From: Pachydiplax longipennis
Lineage: Eukaryota > Arthropoda > Insecta > Odonata > Libellulidae
Direction of reading: 5' to 3'
Length of the DNA stretch: 64,000 bases
Assembly: GCA_036926295.1 (NCBI GenBank)
Contig: JAVFKF010000044.1
Coordinates: 3,348,001 to 3,412,000, forward strand
In this document: positions 24,101 through 35,900 of the stretch, in pieces
How the letters are laid out: every line of letters starts with the position of its first letter
Position numbering within the stretch: the stretch's first letter is position 1
Position numbers and translations under genes: made by a program
Notes under the pieces: generated by a model
Database searches by the model: none
The model's input: the letters and a program-made list of their open reading frames with translations, nothing else
Told to the model about the DNA's origin: nothing

Positions 24101-24725
24101 TATTAACAACATTTCTGGCAATACAGCATCAAATTATGTTAATAATTATAGCCGTGCCCATTATTACCTGTGTTTGAATTATTTATTAGCTATGTGTGTA
24201 TCTTAATGATGATTTCTTGGTGGTGGAACAAAAAATCATGTTTTTTGAAAATATATTTCTATAACTAAACATTACAAAAGTTGTGGAAACTGAGATGCAG
24301 AATAAGTAAGACCTCACTACATATAGTGTGGCTCTCATGAATTTAACTTGGTAGTGAATGGCCTACAGTGATCAGAAATTCGATGCCTCTGCTCTAAATG
24401 ATGGATGAAAAATATCTTTGCTGTATTATCCCTTTGTTCTTTTCAGGAGCATGAGGTAGTGGTGCATGTAGCTTATGGAAGCAGTAAAGATATTGGTGTG
24501 TATACTTCGATAGGCCTTAAACCAAAGCAAATTTTCATTGTTGGGAAAGTTTCAAAAAAGCAGCAAGCATTAGCGACTCCATTAGCTGATGGGTATGCTG
24601 CCCATTTAGTAGCTCTGACATCTCATGGAGGTTCCCGTCCTGCTCAAGGTAATGCAAGGATGGTTATTCCTCGGCCGTACTTTGGTTCGCCTGGACACAA
24701 TTCATCTGTTAGGCGAAGAAGGTGA
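12044..24725 (+). CDS. rdgB: Candidate chimeric gene: CpG-rich first exon + rdgB DDHD-LNS2 exons (copy I)
   Basis: Proposed exons: 12044-12164, 14897-15067, 15881-16051, 17026-17174, 17990-18106, 19332-19440, 19558-19708, 21278-21427, 22144-22324 and 24447-24725. All rdgB exon junctions are GT-AG and in phase except the exon 4 donor at 18107, which reads TA. Including every exon the lengths sum to 1599 nt (532 aa); skipping the 117-nt exon keeps frame (493 aa); reading into the TAG gives 243 aa with no LNS2. Known for the family: full-length rdgB is over 1000 aa with an N-terminal PITP domain, FFAT motif, DDHD and LNS2; only the last two are here. The joining of the 12044 exon is inference, based on matching phase and position. 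Alternative: an untranscribed pseudogene, with the first exon belonging to another gene. Confidence 0.6.
12225..12245 (+). other. G-quadruplex-type G-run
   Basis: Seven G, then AAGGA, three G, A, five G: four runs of at least three G with short loops, about 60 bases after the first-exon donor and just before repeat R1. Copies at 30093-30113 and 47961-47981. It could form a quadruplex on the non-template strand of the plus-strand transcript. Confidence 0.5.
12268..12888 (+). repeat. Degenerate dispersed repeat R1
   Basis: Starts TGGAGATCGGCCTTACTCGT and aligns in order with R2 at 13728-14454. Shared blocks include AATGGAAACCTCGT, GCTGCCTCTCAACCTTGTG, GTTGAAGGGACCCATCGTT and CTCCTGGCATGG. R2 carries about 100 extra bases in the middle. 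The copies are strongly diverged, so this duplication is far older than the array. No coding potential. Type unknown; not clearly an LTR pair. Copies at 30136-30756 and 48004-48624. Confidence 0.7.
13123..13717. mobile_element. Non-autonomous TIR element (MITE-like)
   Basis: The ends 13123-13160 and 13680-13717 form an inverted repeat matching at 32 of 38 positions, with a perfect core CGCAGATGATGCTACAG. The interior (about 520 bp) is AT-rich with no transposase frame. No clear target-site duplication was found, and the superfamily was not recognised. It sits directly left of repeat R2 and between the first-exon candidate and rdgB exon 1. Copies at 30991-31585 and 48859-49453. Confidence 0.55.
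13728..14454 (+). repeat. Degenerate dispersed repeat R2
   Basis: Second member of the pair with R1, beginning 10 bases after the TIR element. It ends about 440 bases before rdgB exon 1. Open frames of 66-68 codons inside it are not conserved in R1 and are taken as chance. Copies at 31596-32322 and 49464-50190. Confidence 0.7.
14897..15067 (+). CDS. rdgB: rdgB exon 1 of unit: start of preserved DDHD region
   Basis: Acceptor TTTTTAG, donor T|GTAAGA, 171 nt, starts with two bases of a split codon and ends with one. Encodes PIPRPLVNQVYNLFHPTHPA and then an EPLLSARFSMLPPV segment, a close match to the DDHD domain entry of rdgB/PITPNM. In the family the motif reads HPTDP; here the Asp is His (CAC), which removes the first of the four residues the domain is named for. 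No upstream rdgB exon (PITP domain, FFAT or earlier linker) is found in the unit. Copies: 32765-32935 and 50633-50803. Confidence 0.9.
15881..16051 (+). CDS. rdgB: rdgB exon 2 of unit: DDHD linker
   Basis: Acceptor ATTTTCAG, donor T|GTGAGT, 171 nt. Encodes EFVQAHPQLFVEAFGG followed by a His/Gly/Arg-rich stretch and MSEVSIQSTMSGVIDSLPL, corresponding to the variable insert of the DDHD region in insect rdgB (a SxQSTxSGxI segment is recognisable). The frame is intact and the junction with exon 1 gives HSLEF. Copies: 33749-33919 and 51617-51787. Confidence 0.88.
17026..17174 (+). CDS. rdgB: rdgB exon 3 of unit: DDHD core
   Basis: Acceptor TTCTGTCAG, donor CAG|GTTAGC, 149 nt, ending in phase 0. 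Encodes the most conserved DDHD block: QKWWGPKRLDYALYCPEGL, then LPHLFHASYWESLDVIAFIL. It contains the second Asp (RLDY), the His (FHASYW) and the last Asp (SLDV) of the DDHD signature, all kept. A longer open frame (16869-17264) simply reads through both flanking introns. Copies: 34894-35042 and 52762-52910. Confidence 0.93.
17800..17818 (+). repeat. 19-bp direct repeat, left of exon 4
   Basis: ATGAAAGCTTCTCAAATGT occurs here and again at 18807-18825, bracketing exon 4 and the lost donor. Exact over 19 bases, then diverges. Copies in the other units too (for example 35668-35686). Confidence 0.8.
17990..18106 (+). CDS. rdgB: rdgB exon 4 of unit, splice donor lost
   Basis: Acceptor TCTTTCAG, then 39 codons from VGRFDGTGPGEYEEKE through CQPREKWIKKSTSYKTK, matching the end of the DDHD region (QPREKWIKKRTS in fly). 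In fly rdgB this is followed by NVAANHRAND, which is exactly how exon 5 begins. A donor is therefore expected after 18106, but the sequence is AAACTAAA|TAGAAATT, with no GT, and reads TAG in frame. No phase-compatible GT was found nearby. Loss of a single G from GTAGAA would explain it. Exon 3 ends and exon 5 starts in phase 0, so skipping this exon keeps frame. Copies: 119-235, 35858-35974 and 53726-53842. Confidence 0.85.
18807..18825 (+). repeat. 19-bp direct repeat, right of exon 4
   Basis: Second occurrence of the 19-mer at 17800-17818, in intron 4. The pair is 1007 bp apart; recombination between them would remove exon 4. Confidence 0.8.
19332..19440 (+). CDS. rdgB: rdgB exon 5 of unit: start of LNS2 region
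   Basis: Acceptor ATTTTGCAG, donor ACAG|GTTTGT, 109 nt. Encodes NVAANHRANDLIIKEGAPQI and then a GARFMYGPLDMITLTG segment, near-identical in order to fly rdgB. Starts in phase 0 and ends with one base of the Gly codon. Copies: 1461-1569, 37200-37308 and 55068-55176. Confidence 0.92.
19558..19708 (+). CDS. rdgB: rdgB exon 6 of unit, with compensating frameshifts
   Basis: Acceptor AATTTAG, donor AAG|GTAAAT, 151 nt. Encodes EQVDIYVMKDAPVGEWTLIA and then TKVTDKTGRVSHSI, as expected. The next 12 residues (QKKSLLVLESLE) do not resemble the family, after which MIVR resumes. Read in the other frame the same bases give EEKPLGFGIF, which does fit the family (roughly IPxxxxLGYGIYPVK before MVVRGDHT). 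A 1-base loss after SHSI plus about 5 bases lost before MIVR accounts for both the frame and a two-residue deficit. Identical in every copy: 1687-1837, 37426-37576 and 55294-55444. Confidence 0.85.
21278..21427 (+). CDS. rdgB: rdgB exon 7 of unit: LNS2 SIDGS segment
   Basis: Acceptor TTTTCCAG, donor AAG|GTAAAG, 150 nt. Encodes GDHSYVDFYMAVVPPKTEVV, FSIDGSFTASMSVTGRDPKV and the start of the VDVVR helix. The SIDGS loop is the degenerate DxDGT motif of the HAD-like LNS2 fold, implicated in phosphatidic acid sensing. KVRAGAVDVV of fly and human reads KVRPCAVDVV here, an unusual change at an otherwise fixed pair. Copies: 3405-3554, 39146-39295 and 57015-57164 (last exon before the array edge). Confidence 0.93.
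22144..22324 (+). CDS. rdgB: rdgB exon 8 of unit: LNS2 TGRPDMQQQ segment
   Basis: Acceptor TCTCATAG, donor CAG|GTAAGA, 181 nt. Encodes HWQDLGYLIVYITGRPDMQQ followed by a VVTWLSQHNFPNGLVSFADG stretch and LSTDPLGHKAVYLKNLIQ, among the most conserved parts of LNS2. No lesion seen. A 2.1-kb intron follows. Copies: 4271-4451 and 40012-40192; absent from the truncated fourth unit. Confidence 0.93.
24447..24725 (+). CDS. rdgB: rdgB terminal exon 9: LNS2 end and stop
   Basis: Acceptor TTCTTTTCAG, 92 codons plus TGA at 24723-24725. Encodes EHEVVVHVAYGSSKDIGVYT, an IFIVGKVSKKQQALATPLAD segment, GYAAHL and an Arg-rich end (SSVRRRR) matching the fly terminus. Just after the stop there is a GTAAGG (near 24736) and, about 100 bases on, TTTCAG, so a short 3'UTR intron is possible. 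Copies: 6579-6857 and 42315-42593. Confidence 0.93.
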   Translation, partial: EHEVVVHVAYGSSKDIGVYTSIGLKPKQIFIVGKVSKKQQALATPLADGYAAHLVALTSHGGSRPAQGNARMVIPRPYFGSPGHNSSVRRRR

Positions 24726-27700
24726 ACCAAAGAAGTAAGGTTAGTTCATTTAAACCACACTTTTTGGAAGACTTGATTGATAATTTAGTTTGACAGTCAG
24801 TTGCAATTTCAATCAACTTTTTACCTTTCTATTTCAGCTTTCTGTAATCTGATTCTGCTTTGAAGATGGATCGAATAAACTCTGAGTGAAAGGAGAAAAC
24901 AAAACTTAAGATACATTTCTGATACTCTTCCATCTAATTTGTGTGTTTTGTCATGGTGATGTAGATATTGAAAATCAATGTGATGAAGGTTGTGTAGGAT
25001 CTTAATTGGCTAGTTTTATTTGCGTGATCTAGCCTTCTTTCTACAAATGAGATAAATTGAAGATTCATTGTTGTGCATCTACTGGTGACTATAAACTGGT
25101 TATATGAAATTTGAATATTTATAATACGTTGAAAATACAGAGGTACCTGTTATATTTGCTCATGCGATTATTCTGTATAAAATTATTCCATTAATAGCCA
25201 TTATCCATCGCCTTTCATGGGATAGAGTAAAACCTTTTTTCAAACTATCTGTGAAAGGCTGTGTGACCATTCCTATGTGTCGTTAAAACATCGCAAAGAA
25301 AATAAATTTAAATACAATCGACTTTGATGAATGTCAAATGCTTCTAATTATTATTATTATCAGCATTATTATATTTTAATTTAACAACTGATGAAAGTTA
25401 GGTATAGCCAGTTCCATTGAAGTGTGGCAGATAGAATCCATGAATCAGGTTATTATGTTAGCAGTACAAGAACATTTGATGGAGTGAATAGAAAGTTAAC
25501 AACTTGGTCAATGAATATTCTTACTCCTGGATCCAAAGAAAAAATACTAAGTGTTTATAATTTAAGAAAATCGCCTGATATATGCTGTAAATAATGAGAA
25601 ACTTGTATTTTTATTATTGTGAATGTGGTTGCCTTGATTTTTATTGTATTTTACATCAAAGTGGAGTTACTGTGTCTGTTATAGTGTGTTCATTCCTCCA
25701 GAAAGACGGAAAATTTAAATATGCCTGAGCTTGTTAATTATTTGTTAAACAAAAGTTATCTTTTACGTATAAAATTCTTGATAAAGTTGTGCAAATCAAA
25801 TTGCTCTGTTACTAAAATCAATGAAAATAGTATGTGAAGTGTTAACAGCATATTTGTAGTGTAAGCATTTGTTTTAAATTATAAATTATTTATAACTTAA
25901 GTATCTCAGTGCAGAAACCTATCACTATTTTGTTGTTGTTTGTGATGTTCCTTTATTAGGTATAGTTTGAGAAAAAATGAAATCCTAGTAAAAGTTACCA
26001 GAAGTAATCTAAATGTAGTTTTCCATCTATATTTTTTTTAAAGCTTATAATTAATAAAGTAAAATATTCCATTTGTCCAAAGCCCCCAAAGAACTAAAAG
26101 AATAGAGAAGAAGTTCTCAAATAAATTGTAGTTTTTGTTGTATAAAGATTGTTTTGTAATCAAAGTTACTGTTAAATCATTTGGAGTATCATTATGCCCA
26201 ATGTTGCATCCTCTGCATGTTCCAGGTACCTTCATATTTCTACTTAGAAAATTAGTTTTATTTGAAAGTGTATCAGCACTCTTCCTATATTACTCTTCTT
26301 CTATATCCACACATGGGAATTAGTATCCATCCAATCTCTAAACATGAGAAATTTACCTTCTGCTGAAGATGTTTACTGTTGGTTGATTCCGGTGGTTTCT
26401 ATTTGATGATAGTGAAAGGCTGATAGTTGAAACCTACATTTTCATCTCATTTTCTTAATTTCCGATTGAAATTCGATTGATATCACAATTATAGAAATAC
26501 TACTCTACCTTCTGTTGCATCTCTTTTGATCTTGATGTAATATTTTGATTTCAATCTATTTATTAATGATTTCTAGCCATTAGTCTACTTGCTCAGTATA
26601 TTTGAGCAGCTTTTGCTTTCTGTGCCCTGTCAACGTTAGTTTTACTATCAGAGAAGAAATCAGAAACACCCTTGTGCAGGTTGTTGCTATTTGTGGATGG
26701 TTGTCCACATTCCTGGAATCTTTTTATGGACTCTGAAAGCTTTTTTTGGTACTATCTAGATCAGTTTCATATTTTCATGGCAAAATATCTACTATACAAC
26801 ATTTTCTCTGTGTTTATCAAAAGATTTTGTATTCTTATAGTCATACACGCACAATAATTACATTGGAATGTTGTTAGTGAATTTCTCATTTCTCTGATCA
26901 AATAACCATCTGTTTTAAAAGATGTTTTTGCAAATAATTATGCAATGCTACTGAAGTATTTCAGATCATATGATGTCAGATATCTTAGGTAACATTCCTA
27001 GTTATTCCATCTTACACTGGGTGCTACGTAAGGGTAAGATGGGATAGTTGATGAGAGGGTAAGATGAAGCTGGGAATTTTGCTACCGAATCAATAGTTTG
27101 ACACAAAATAGCGTCCTCTCGTAAATTAAAATTGTTCCATCATATCATAACAGACTCCTTAAATTCTACAAGAAAATACTTTTGTCTGACTCTGCATTAT
27201 AGTCAACCTTTAAATATCAGTATAATAGAGGTGAAGGTTTACATTCTATGAAAAAGAAAATGGCAATCTCATACTGAGAAAGTAATTTATTAGAACAATC
27301 TGACAAACAAAGTAAGAAGGAACAGAGAGAATGTGGATAGGAGTGACAAAATAACTGAATTTTCTATAGAACCTTAGCCAAATATACCAAAAGCTAATTG
27401 AAATGAAAATGCTGGAATTCTATGATATTTTAAGGCCTTTTAAGAAGAGGAGATTGTCTGGGGAAGTTTAAAAGATATTCTAGGTTCCTTCTGCTAATGA
27501 AACAAGCAAGCATTCTCTATGTGCAAATGCTTATTTTTTCATGTCCTGCTCTCAGAAAAGCTTGAAGATTCTTTTAGAAAAAAATGAAGTTATTAACCTA
27601 TGCAGACAGATTTATATAAGATAGAGGAACTAAGAATTGGCATAGCATTGGAATCTTTCAATAGAAAAGGATAATTATTTTGATATAAGGGATGGATTAT

Positions 27701-28075
27701 AATATATGCACATTCCGATAATGCATAGTACATAGCACATTTCTTGGATTTTCATTACATATGAAAACTAGAATGAAATGATGAAAGAGTAGAATTAAAA
27801 TTTAAAGTAGGTTGACAAAGAAAACACTTAACTCTATATTCAATAAGTGTTAAGCAGGAAAGAAGAGCAATGAACATTCATGCATATTTTCCTAAAAACT
27901 TGGGATTAGGAAAATTGTTATGAAGATTTAAATGATTTTTACCAGACAAATTTACTGAAAGTAAATCTCATGCAGGAATCGCAATTAAATTCACAAATAA
28001 TTCCATTACTTAAAACAGATAGTTTTCTTAGTTCCTCCAAGGCCGCAATATAATGACTTATTTCCAAAGAAATTC

Positions 28076-29373
28076 TCATTTAAATATTTTCAATACATAT
28101 TCCACATCATTAGGTAGTCTTGCAGCACAGATGAAAGGATCAGGCTGATAAAATTCCTAGAAGAAAGAAAAACCAATTGCAAGGAACAGTGTTACATTTC
28201 ATTAAATTATATTGAATGATAGTATCAATTGATTTGGAAATTGAGGTCTAAGCTTTAGATTTGGCACAAAGTTTACATTATGAAGTGTATTTTCAGAAAC
28301 TACATTAACAAGAGTGGAATTCAAATTAAAAATCTTACATCAATACCTCATCAGATCAATAATTTTGCTCCAATTAAAATCTCAGAGGTTCTCTCATGAA
28401 ATTTACGAATGAATCATCAGAAAAATGAACTAAAAGCAATGTCACTTAAAGACAATTTTGAAGAGTATGCCATTGGCAACTGACTATAGGATTAGCAAGA
28501 TTCTGAATACATCTGTGAAATTGTGTTATTAATACAATTACTGAAAGTTTAAAAAAGTTAAACATTCAAAGTGTAATCTAAGATGTGAAAAACACCTAGA
28601 GTTGACCTGACCTGTTGAATCCATGGAAAGAATTTCTGCATTTTCTCTGCTGCTCGAGTCTGCATTGGTTTGCCATCGTTGATACTGAAAGATAGATAAA
28701 AGAATCATCACTAAAATAGTTTGAGAACAGCAAACAAGAGTTAATTTCCTTCAAAGAAATTAAAAAATTAAAATTTGCATCTGCTAGAGGAAATGCACCA
28801 AATCAGAAGCAAGAATTTCTTCTATTACAAGATTAAATCAAACCAAGATTAAAGAGCAAAGTGAGTATGAAATAGCACGGGTTTCCAAACCACGCAAAGA
28901 CGTACCGTGCCCAGTTCGTTTCCCCTTTTAAAATGGAGGGGTATCGCCAGAAAATTGCAACTGGTAAATTTTTCGGGGGGGATCGCACGCGTCATCAGTT
29001 GCAATTGACCAGCCCTATAAAACCATGTTGTGGCAGTGGCATGAAAACCACCACCACGGAAAAGATAGAAGAGGAAGACTTATAGAAGACTAATTAAGTT
29101 TTATTCTCTAATGGCTAAAAAGCCGGTCTGTATCAGTGTGTGTAGTGCCTATCACATTAATTTCCCCTTCCCGCCAACACACAAAAGCCCATCAAGTGGG
29201 CGCCAGTTCTCTTAATTTCAAACTCCCACCATACTCTAATGCAGACCTGTTCTCTAACGCCCATTGGTCGGGCCCTTTTCTATAGAAACCTGCCACCCTC
29301 TCTCCTGAAAGGCGTCGACTCCTTACCTTTGCTGCGGACCATGCTCCATCGTCGGCAGATCTCTGCTCTCCAT
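28076..29373 (-). CDS. Small three-exon gene, unit 2 copy
   Basis: Exons 29373-29327, 28684-28612 and 28156-28076 on the minus strand, with the same sequence as the unit 1 copy as far as read. Complete with its own upstream CpG-rich region, so it is the one gene that each unit duplicates whole. Confidence 0.6.
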
Positions 29374-29911
29374 CGGCGTACCGAACCTCCTCTTGAAGTA
29401 ACCTTCACCACTTCACTAAAATGACCATTTATCACAACACTGTCACCACACTCACTTTCTTCTCCATCTTCTGTCTTCGGATTCCTCTCCACTCGATCTC
29501 TCTCCAATCCCTTGATGGCCTCGCCGTAGGATCTTCCGATTAGTTCTGCAGTCGCCGAAGATCTCTTTCGCCCTGGCAGCGATCAGCTGGCTACCTGACC
29601 GATGTCTCGTTCTCGTCTTGAATGGGGTCGGTCATCTCCATTTGATTCGGCAAAGCAGATAGAAAGGAGCGAGCCATTTCAACTGCTGTGACGACAGAGG
29701 CTCTAGCTGCGGACGCTGGGTCAGAAGCAAGCTTGATTCTGGCTGAAATCTTCTCAGATTTTCCAGAAGGAGCTCCGCAGATTGATCGGCACCGCCGTGA
29801 GATTGCGCTGGTTTATTTTCATGAAAGAACAGCAAACTGCAGGAGGACTTCTAGATAGACATCACGGGTCGAGAGTCCGGAAGGAACACAGCAGCGTACT
29901 CTGAGGAAGCG

Positions 29912-32900
29912 ATGGAAGGGGCCTCGGGAGACCATGGTCGTCAGAATGACGTCGTAATATCTTCATCAATGAGAAGCTCCTCTCTCGGAACGTCGTCGCC
30001 TGCTCGCAAGACTTGTCGACTCGGGCGTTGTGGTAAGGAATGGGAAGAGCGGAAATTTTGCTGGGTTTATATGGGAGGGTTGCTTTGAGAGAGGGGGGGA
30101 AGGAGGGAGGGGGTTAGGAAGTCGAATTTGTTGAATGGAGATCGGCCTTACTCGTTAATTTTGTCTTTTCTTGTACATGCAATTCAACTGTAGATACGAA
30201 TCCATCACTTATAAGAACTCCAGTTAGCAACTGATCAACTTATAGAGAGCGTGGATAGCAATAACAGTTACAGCTGCTATTTGTTGCTTCATTTGTTGTA
30301 TGGTTTCCAGCGGAACGCGGAGTGTCAAGAGGCAGTTTTCTGATTATTATATTTTCGTCTTTTATTGAGCAGGAGTTTTGGTCATAAAATTGAATCTTCG
30401 ATCCATATATACTCTTCTTTAAGGTTTTCAACTTTTACTATCCTATATCATTTCCAAAAACTCTTCTTCATGCATGCATTTACTTTTCCGCCCTCCTTTC
30501 TCTTGATCCTTTGCTTGCCATAACTCATTCAAATGAATAGTCATTTAACCGACCGTTGTTTCAGTTACATAATGGAAACCTCGTCGGGCGAACAAGCCAG
30601 TTCGAGGGTTGTTAGAACTCTTATCGTACCCTGCTGCCTCTCAACCTTGTGGAAGGCGGCCTCACAGTTGAAGGGACCCATCGTTCGGGTTGCAATTCTT
30701 ATTAATTCGTCTTACGCTCCTATAATTGTTAATTAACTCCTGGCATGGTTGGCACGCTGTTCAGAAACCTATTATTCATTCAATCAGTATATGGTAAACG
30801 AAAGTACACTATGTAGTTCCCTAGATATTTAGCTATTGATACTTTACTTCCCATAAATCATTCAAATTAGTAATCATCGCGTCGTGCTCTTCTCTTCTTG
30901 CATGGGTAAGGGCTCCAATCATCATCACGTACCATTAGTTCGAAACCTTTCCAGGTGTTTAAAATATTGTGCTAAACTTCAATAAAAAATCGCGAGACCC
31001 AAGTTCGCAGATGATGCTACAGCATTTATTGTTTGACTTGTTCATGCTCGAGGTCGGATGGTTTATTTGTGGAGCAGAGGCTCGTTCCCTTTCGTATTTT
31101 GTACAAAGTAAGGAATATTCGAATATTAATGTTATCGCATAGATATTGTTTATACCTATCGTAATCGTGCAAATTATGCTGTCAAATGTTATAATGGGCT
31201 GGTATGGTTCAGCAGTATACCCAAATATTTGTTAGAAATGGTGAATCACTCCACAAAGGATATTTATCCATACATTTGATATTCCTTGTATTCTGAAACC
31301 TTTATTCTAAACCGATAACACTTGCATTATAAATTTGATAACCAATGAAGGAGCTTAAGAATCATATGACCGGAAAGAATTCTATATCACATCCATATGA
31401 TAACTGAAACAAAAAGTTAAAGAAGGAAGATATAAAATGGATTAAAAATCCCGAACGGGAGAAGAATAACTTCAACCAGAGAATATATCATGACAATCTC
31501 TCTAACATGTAGTTCCTTTTTTCAGAGGTTGGGTATTGAAACGCTGCTAAATCCTGTAGCATCATCTGCGAGCTCGGTTCTCACAAATGTACGAGTGGAG
31601 ATCGGCCTTACTCGTTAATTTTTTTCTTTTCTTCTGACATGCATTTAAACTCATGGCTTCGAATCTATCACTTATCAGAGAACTCAAGTTAGCCGCTGAT
31701 CAACTCACAGAGAGTGTGGATGTAAATATGAGTTTGAGCAGGGTTATGGCGCTTCATTTGTTGTGTTCAGCAGAACGCCGAAGGTAGAGGCAGGCTTCTC
31801 ACTGTTATATTTCCTTGCGTTTGAAGTGTTCTTCAAGATACGATTACTCAGCTTGTTCGCTGTTCGACTATATATTCATATTATTGAGGGAATTGAAACG
31901 GTCGAATTCAAAGGGATGGAATTTTGCAAACGTCTTTTTTCGCCTTCGCCGATATTTGAGTAGACGTTTTGGATGTAAAACTGAATACATCGACAATTCT
32001 GTAAAGTATTCAATAGACTAATTTCATAACCCTTTAACAGACTAACTCTTACTTAATTCAAATAGGTTAATTTAACTGAGCTGTATTTCAGTTACACAAT
32101 GGAAACCTCGTTAGGCGAACAAGACAGTACGAGGGTTGTTATTAGTAGAGGGATATGACCGCCCTTATCGTTCGTTGCTGCCTCTCAACCTTGTGAAACT
32201 GTATAGAAGCTCGCAGTTGAAGGGACCCATCGTTGGGGAATACGGTTGCAATTCTTATTAATTCGTCATACGTTCCTGTAGCAGCTAATGGGGTATAGTG
32301 GCCTCCTGGCATGGTATGGACGTATTACAGTAAATGCTAAACAATAAGAATAGAATAATTTGAATGTTAATAGATGGCATTTAATTACTATTCTTTAAAA
32401 GTATGTAAATAATGCAACCAGTATTACTCAACGATAGTTTCTCTGAACTCTCTGAAAACATATGTACAGCTGTGGCTAATAAGTCAAATTTGGAAGATCC
32501 TCTTTTGTTTTAAGGTGTAAATTACTTCTCTAATAATTATGGCACCAAAAACCCCTCCTTTTAGTTTCCCAATGCCAAAGAAATAAAAAGTGTTGATATC
32601 CCAGTTATAGCAAGATTTTCACTTGATACCTTTCACAAAGGTATCTTAACTGGATTTTACTGTTTATATATAACGTGTGTGTGATTATTTGTTATGTATG
32701 ATATATATTTTTTCATTTGCAATTTGTGTTGCTCATTTAATTGAGAATTGATTTTCATTTTTAGTTCCTATTCCTAGACCACTTGTCAACCAAGTGTACA
32801 ACCTGTTCCATCCGACTCACCCTGCATCTGCACGGATAGAGCCATTGCTGTCAGCTCGCTTCTCAATGCTGCCTCCTGTAGACATTGCCCGTCATCAGAA

Positions 32901-35900
32901 GTATCCTCTTGGAAATGTACAACCACATCACTCATGTAAGAATTTTATAAAATTATCTTTTGATTGTTGCTTGCCATATGCTTTATCCTTCTATTTTATC
33001 AGTTAGATAAATTAACAATTTTTTATCTCATATTTCAAATGAAATGACAAACACACTCAATTTATAGTAATTACTACTTACTTGATGGCAATAATTATGA
33101 TGGTCAACTACTCTTAGATTGAATCGGTTTCCTTATCAATACAAGAATTGTAGGTGTCCTCTACATTACTCAACTTTCTATAGGTTTTCAGTTAATTTAA
33201 TGACACTTTTCTTTGTTCTTTCTTTCATAAGTCTTATTGTTAGCTTAATTCCCATAGATGAATATGTCTTTTTTATTTTTGATCTCCAGTGTATTAATTT
33301 AGTATAAGGCTCAACTTGTGCTGTCTATTAATTTCTAGATTAGTAAGGCAGAGATGTCTATCCCATGAAAAGCGTCTTGAGTAGGTTTTTATTAAATGTG
33401 AATTCTTCATCAGACTACAAAGTGAACTGGATGAAAAGCGCATTCCCAATCTGATGTTCCACTCTGAATTCATAATTTGGTTTTCTTACACGAAGATGAA
33501 TTCTTTTAAATGTACAATGTTAACTAGCAAGTGTTGCCTAAAAATAATGTATTACTTTTTATTTCTTCAGCACAAATTTTTTGACACCAAAAATGCTGAT
33601 TTCCTGAAAATTTTAGAAATGATTTGTCCAAAGAATTTTTCAATATAAATTTTTATCACGTGAAATTTTTCTTTTTATGAATATAAAACATTGAATATAT
33701 GAACGTATTCTATCATTCATGAAAGATAACTTTTGATTTAATTTTCAGTGGAATTTGTGCAAGCACATCCTCAGTTGTTTGTAGAAGCTTTTGGTGGATC
33801 TGTGAAAGGAGGCACTCCCCATTCTGCCGGTGGTCACATGCGTCGAATGTCCGAGGTTAGCATTCAGAGCACCATGTCAGGAGTGATTGATTCTCTTCCA
33901 CTGCAAACTATTAATGCTTGTGAGTATACTTGTTTTTCTCTTTACTTTTTTGATTATTTTATATTTTCAGTCTGGAAAAATTATCTTGTTGATTAATATC
34001 TTATAGTCTTTTTACTTAATTATGGGTAAAAACCTAAATAATGTGTTACTCAAAGATATTGATTCTCATTTACCAAAATTCTTGTTCTAAAGATTGTAAA
34101 ATCAAGTGAATGAAATTTTTGATTGAGTGCTTATTTGGGTTCTGGAAAATGAAAAGAAATATTATTCTTAGTCCTCAAAATTTATTATAATGATTGCCAT
34201 CGTCAATACCCGATGACATCAATTATTGTATAGTTTTCCAAGGAGTTGTGGTATCATAAATATTGCTACCTCTTGCCTTGAACAATTAGTTTATGACTTA
34301 GACTTAATTCAGGAAAACCCAGAATTAGTGTAACAAAAGAGGAGAAATAATCAATTTCTCAATAGCAAGTGACTCTCTCTTTATGCAACTTTATTACAGC
34401 AAGAAGCTCAACTAACGTCTTGCTGATTTCTTTTGTGTTTTGAATGAGTATGAATCTCTATCCTCGGCATAATGGCTAATTTTACGTGACTCTTTTCCTT
34501 GTAATGTTACTCTTATGTAAATTGTGAGTTTTGTGGTTTTTCTAGTCCATTTATGTAAATTGAGAACTGTCTGTATTATTTATATAAAGAAAAAAATCAT
34601 CTTAAATGAATGTATGAATGATATTAATAGTAAATGTTGTAAATGACTCATTCATGTCTTTATTTTCACAATAGAATTTTAGATCACCAGACACAAAAGA
34701 CATCATTCAAAAGAGAGAAAATTTTTCTTTCCTTATATGGTAATGGAAAAATCTTTACATATATTTTTTGTAATTTTGATTTTAGAGGTATCTGTCAATA
34801 TATATATACTCTGCTGTTTAATGAATGTTTTTAAGAATATGGTGATGTTTGTCTTCTTTGAAAATGAATTGCTTATGCTATTTCTTCTGTCAGTGAGTCA
34901 AAAGTGGTGGGGTCCAAAAAGATTGGATTATGCTCTCTACTGCCCTGAAGGTCTTGCCAACTTTCCCACAAATGCACTTCCTCACTTATTCCACGCGAGT
35001 TATTGGGAATCTTTGGATGTAATTGCCTTCATACTAAGACAGGTTAGCTATCATCTCATTATATTTCTTCCTCATTTGATTTGTATTACTGTAAGTACTA
35101 TCAGTCATTCAAAAGAAATTTTCAGGGCTTAATACACTTCAATGTAATTTAAATAATGGGTAAATAGTTGGTGTATTGCCAATTTAAATCTTGATATTCA
35201 AGAATTATATTTCTGATGCAGTTTTTCTTTTGTGCAAATCTTTTCTTTCCTTGCTCACTAATTGTTTTATATTTTCTCTCCCTTTCTTAAGTTGAATCAG
35301 TTTAAGTAAATTTTACTATCATCAGCAAAAGCATTAGTTTTCTCAAAAGGTGTAATTGATTTCTTCAAGATATTGAATTCAGAAACTATTTTCTTGCCTT
35401 GCATTTGAGAATATTTTGTGCCGAGGATTTTCTGTCGATTTTGTTTTTGCTTCAAACCTTTGTGCATTTCCGTTATTATAGTGTTTTTATATGGAATACT
35501 CCTAACCCTCAATCCTTGCATTACCTGACTAACAATATTTTGGCTTATTGTGGTCATTCAATCATGCTATGATGATCAAGTTTTGATTTGTTCTGTTCAA
35601 TTAAGTATATTGACATAAAAATTAAAGAGTTAAAAATGTAAAAATTGTTTTTGGTTTCTCTCTTGAGATGAAAGCTTCTCAAATGTTAATGTTTTCTAAA
35701 AATGTGCTCCTGTCTTTTTTGACAAATTTCATTTATCTGTCTTCACACTATTTGCTCTTCTTCAATGAATTCTGTCAGCTTTATAAAAAAGGTTTGCTAA
35801 GCTCTGAATCTTCTTTTGTTTGTGAAATAGTGAATGGGAGATTTTTGGGTCTTTCAGGTTGGGCGCTTTGATGGGACAGGTCCAGGAGAATATGAAGAGA

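Larger units (their letters stand above)
17872..35739. repeat. Array unit 2
   Basis: Full unit of 17868 bp. It lacks the 5 bp present at 6301-6305 of unit 1 and has an 18-A tract at 20473-20490. Private variants are a26102 and t26704. The first changes an intergenic base; neither touches an rdgB exon. Confidence 0.95.
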